A stretch of 64,000 nt of DNA from an uncultured Bacteroidota bacterium (GTDB lineage: Bacteria > Bacteroidota > Bacteroidia > Flavobacteriales > Flavobacteriaceae), in assembly GCA_903838055.1 (NCBI GenBank), contig CAILWV010000006.1:1-64000 (forward strand), in the 5' to 3' direction. The notes under the pieces are model-generated. The model worked only from the letters and a program-made list of their open reading frames with translations, was not told the origin of the DNA and did no database searches. Shown one piece after another: positions 62,757-64,000 of the stretch (position 1 is the first letter of the stretch; the number at the start of each line of letters is the position of its first letter). The position numbers were made by a program, and so were the translations under genes.

Positions 62757-63656
62757 TTAACAGTCTTTCGCAGAGGACAAAAAAAAGGACAAATTCAAAA
62801 AAATTGAATTTGTCCTTTTTGTGGGCGATATTGATTTATCTTCAAACCAAATGTTAGATTTTCTAGAATTTTTTATTGAGGAAATGTCATAAAAAAAACT
62901 CCAACATTTCTGTTGAAGTCTTATGTGGGCGATGAGGGGTTCGAACCCCCGACCCCCTCGGTGTAAACGAGGTGTATATTCATTATTTATTGTGAAAATA
63001 TGTTTTCCGTCATTACTGTATTTTGGTGAATGACCCTTTATTGTATTTAATTTAATTCCTGAAAGTATATCATAAATATAAGTTTGGGTTGTTTTCATAC
63101 CTCCAGTTTCGCCAAAAATTGCAATTTGTTTATTATCGGGACTAAATTCAATATCAGAAATATAAGCAGCTTGAGGTGTGGGTAAATTAAAAGAAAATCT
63201 ATTTACTAAATTTCCAGTAGATAATTCATAAATATTAATCCCATAATCAAAATTAGCAGTGGCAACATACTTATTATCAGGACTAAATTTAGATATATCC
63301 CCATCCAGTGGAAAAATCTTACTACCTGTTGAAACATCATAAACATAAGAAATAGGATTGTCTCGTCCAGAAAAATATGAATTTATTAAATATTTGTTAT
63401 CAAAACTAATTTCTGCTTGAATTTCAGCGAAACAATTAATATTTCTCAATTCCCTAGCTGTTTCATTATCGAAAATTTTTACACCTTCTTCAGAAGCAAC
63501 AATTAAATACTTACCATCTTTACTATATTTAATTGATTTGATATAATATGTATCATTGTAACCACTAGGAATTTTAAGTTCTGGTTTTTGTCCAAAACTA
63601 AAGATGCTATTAAATAGTAAAACAATTAGAATAAATCTTTTTTTAATGGTGCTCAT
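62757..63656 (-). CDS. Truncated beta-propeller protein fused to tRNA-derived tail
   Basis: This frame encodes 299 residues. The first part (63656 down to about 62973; residues 1-228) is an exported WD40/YVTN-like beta-propeller: signal peptide MSTIKKRFILIVLLFNSIFSF, then repeats such as SKDGKYLIVASEEGVKIFD and SPDNKYVATANFDYGINIYE. At NNEYT the sequence becomes PRLHRGGRGFEPLIAH, which is a direct reading of a tRNA-Val 3' half (62926-62972). The tail after that is translated terminator and host DNA. The original 3' end of the propeller gene is missing. The protein may be a non-functional relic. Confidence 0.75.
   Translation of the reverse strand: MSTIKKRFILIVLLFNSIFSFGQKPELKIPSGYNDTYYIKSIKYSKDGKYLIVASEEGVKIFDNETARELRNINCFAEIQAEISFDNKYLINSYFSGRDNPISYVYDVSTGSKIFPLDGDISKFSPDNKYVATANFDYGINIYELSTGNLVNRFSFNLPTPQAAYISDIEFSPDNKQIAIFGETGGMKTTQTYIYDILSGIKLNTIKGHSPKYSNDGKHIFTINNEYTPRLHRGGRGFEPLIAHIRLQQKCWSFFYDISSIKNSRKSNIWFEDKSISPTKRTNSIFLNLSFFLSSAKDC
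62787..62815. terminator. Bidirectional hairpin left of the tRNA remnant
   Basis: A perfect 12-base stem GGACAAATTCAA / TTGAATTTGTCC with a five-A loop, flanked by A and T runs. It lies 110 bases beyond the tRNA remnant on the host side. Confidence 0.85.
62898..62919 (-). terminator. Terminator of the former tRNA-Val gene
   Basis: On the minus strand ACTTCAACA, a GAAA loop and TGTTGGAGT form a hairpin (one U-G pair) followed by eight T residues, seven bases after the tRNA discriminator base. It would have ended transcription of the intact tRNA gene. Confidence 0.75.
62926..62972 (-). pseudogene. 3' half of tRNA-Val(UAC), attachment-site remnant
   Basis: On the minus strand these 47 bases equal tRNA positions 27-73. 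The anticodon stem CCTCG / CGAGG encloses TTTACAC with anticodon TAC. The variable loop is GGGTC, the T arm has TTCGAAC with a 5-bp stem, and the acceptor strand is ATCGCCC with discriminator A. CCA is not encoded. The 5' half (acceptor strand, D arm) is absent and replaced by the propeller gene. This is the footprint left when an element integrates at the anticodon loop. Confidence 0.88.
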
Positions 63657-63666
63657 AACTTTAAGT

Positions 63667-63876
63667 TTAATTTGACTCTTTTTTATTTCCTATAACCCAA
63701 ACTAAACCAATAATTATGGCCAAAAGTTTTCCCCACCACGGCAGAGAAACTATATCCAAAGCTAAAACTTGAATAACATTTGCATTTTGAGGAGTAGAGC
63801 CTAAATTATCAGGGGTTACAAAAAAACCAACCACACCAAATATTATCAACAAATAAGGAATAATTTTTAAAATCAT
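63667..63876 (-). CDS. Small two-helix membrane protein
   Basis: This 69-residue protein has two hydrophobic segments (about 3-21 and 42-62) separated by a polar loop (TPDNLGSTPQNANV) and ending NKKESN. I recognise no family. It lies 10 bases before the truncated propeller gene on the same strand, so the two form one transcript. Both would belong to the integrated element to the right of the tRNA remnant. Bases 63877-64000 hold nothing I can assign. Confidence 0.65.
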   Translation of the reverse strand: MILKIIPYLLIIFGVVGFFVTPDNLGSTPQNANVIQVLALDIVSLPWWGKLLAIIIGLVWVIGNKKESN

Positions 63877-64000
63877 AATAGTATTTATTTAATTTAATTA
63901 CACTTTTACAAACCAGCCCATAAATTGAAAATTTTATATAAAAGTTTACTTAAGTCCCCAATCTATTTCCATGGTTTCTTGCCTGGAGGTTGGTTCTTGT

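Overview
The window looks like a chromosome segment from a member of the Flavobacteriaceae, Flavobacterium-like. Three pieces of evidence point there: strong AT bias; three secreted proteins ending in type IX secretion (T9SS) sorting domains (1880-3400, 40541-42610, 60075-61019); and the gliding gene gldA together with a Bacteroidota-type exbB-exbD-exbD-tonB operon, a split methionine synthase, and promoters of the flavobacterial form (TTG, about 20 bases, then TAnnTTTG). Nearly all of it is ordinary core genome.

Layout. 1-9000: FAD oxidoreductase, T9SS protein, recQ, then kpsF-tatC and lptB with a small membrane protein. 9000-20800: lpdA, PAP2 phosphatase, an MsbA-type exporter, truA, a phosphodiesterase, a DUF4293 protein, rho, two small accessory genes, fhs and a RES-Xre toxin-antitoxin pair. 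20800-33000: two SurA-like chaperones with moxR, prfC, and the TonB energy operon (exbB, two exbD, tonB, small membrane protein, PstS-like lipoprotein, TPR protein). 33300-45400: cupin, kmo, flavin reductase, penicillin-acylase-like hydrolase, the agmatine pair aguA/aguB, an M36-like T9SS metallopeptidase, kynU and queA. 45500-54300: aroA, mazG-like, rhuM, dtd, rsgA, DAHP synthase-chorismate mutase, gldA, a PagL-like lipid A deacylase and a GIN-domain lipoprotein. 54200-62600: metF, split metH and metK. 62700-64000: an integration scar.

The methionine/SAM block is the best regulated part. A clear SAM-I (S-box) riboswitch leads the metH-metF operon. A SAM-II-like aptamer leads metK about 1.2 kb away. 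One T9SS gene lies between the two.

The most unusual signals are not genes. (1) Three copies of a structured repeat of about 100-113 bases (44103-44202 +, 59640-59738 +, 16759-16871 -) share TAGCCCCGAT and AGCGGGAA blocks around a variable hairpin and a common distal block. (2) GC-rich islands of related sequence sit in frame inside aroA (twice) and metH (once). aroA also carries a heptamer tandem repeat and an Asn/Gln/Pro-rich insertion. (3) A 47-base 3' half of tRNA-Val(UAC) is fused in frame to a truncated beta-propeller gene. This marks the edge of an integrated element that lies mostly beyond the right end of the window. No CRISPR array, insertion sequence, rRNA or intact tRNA was seen.
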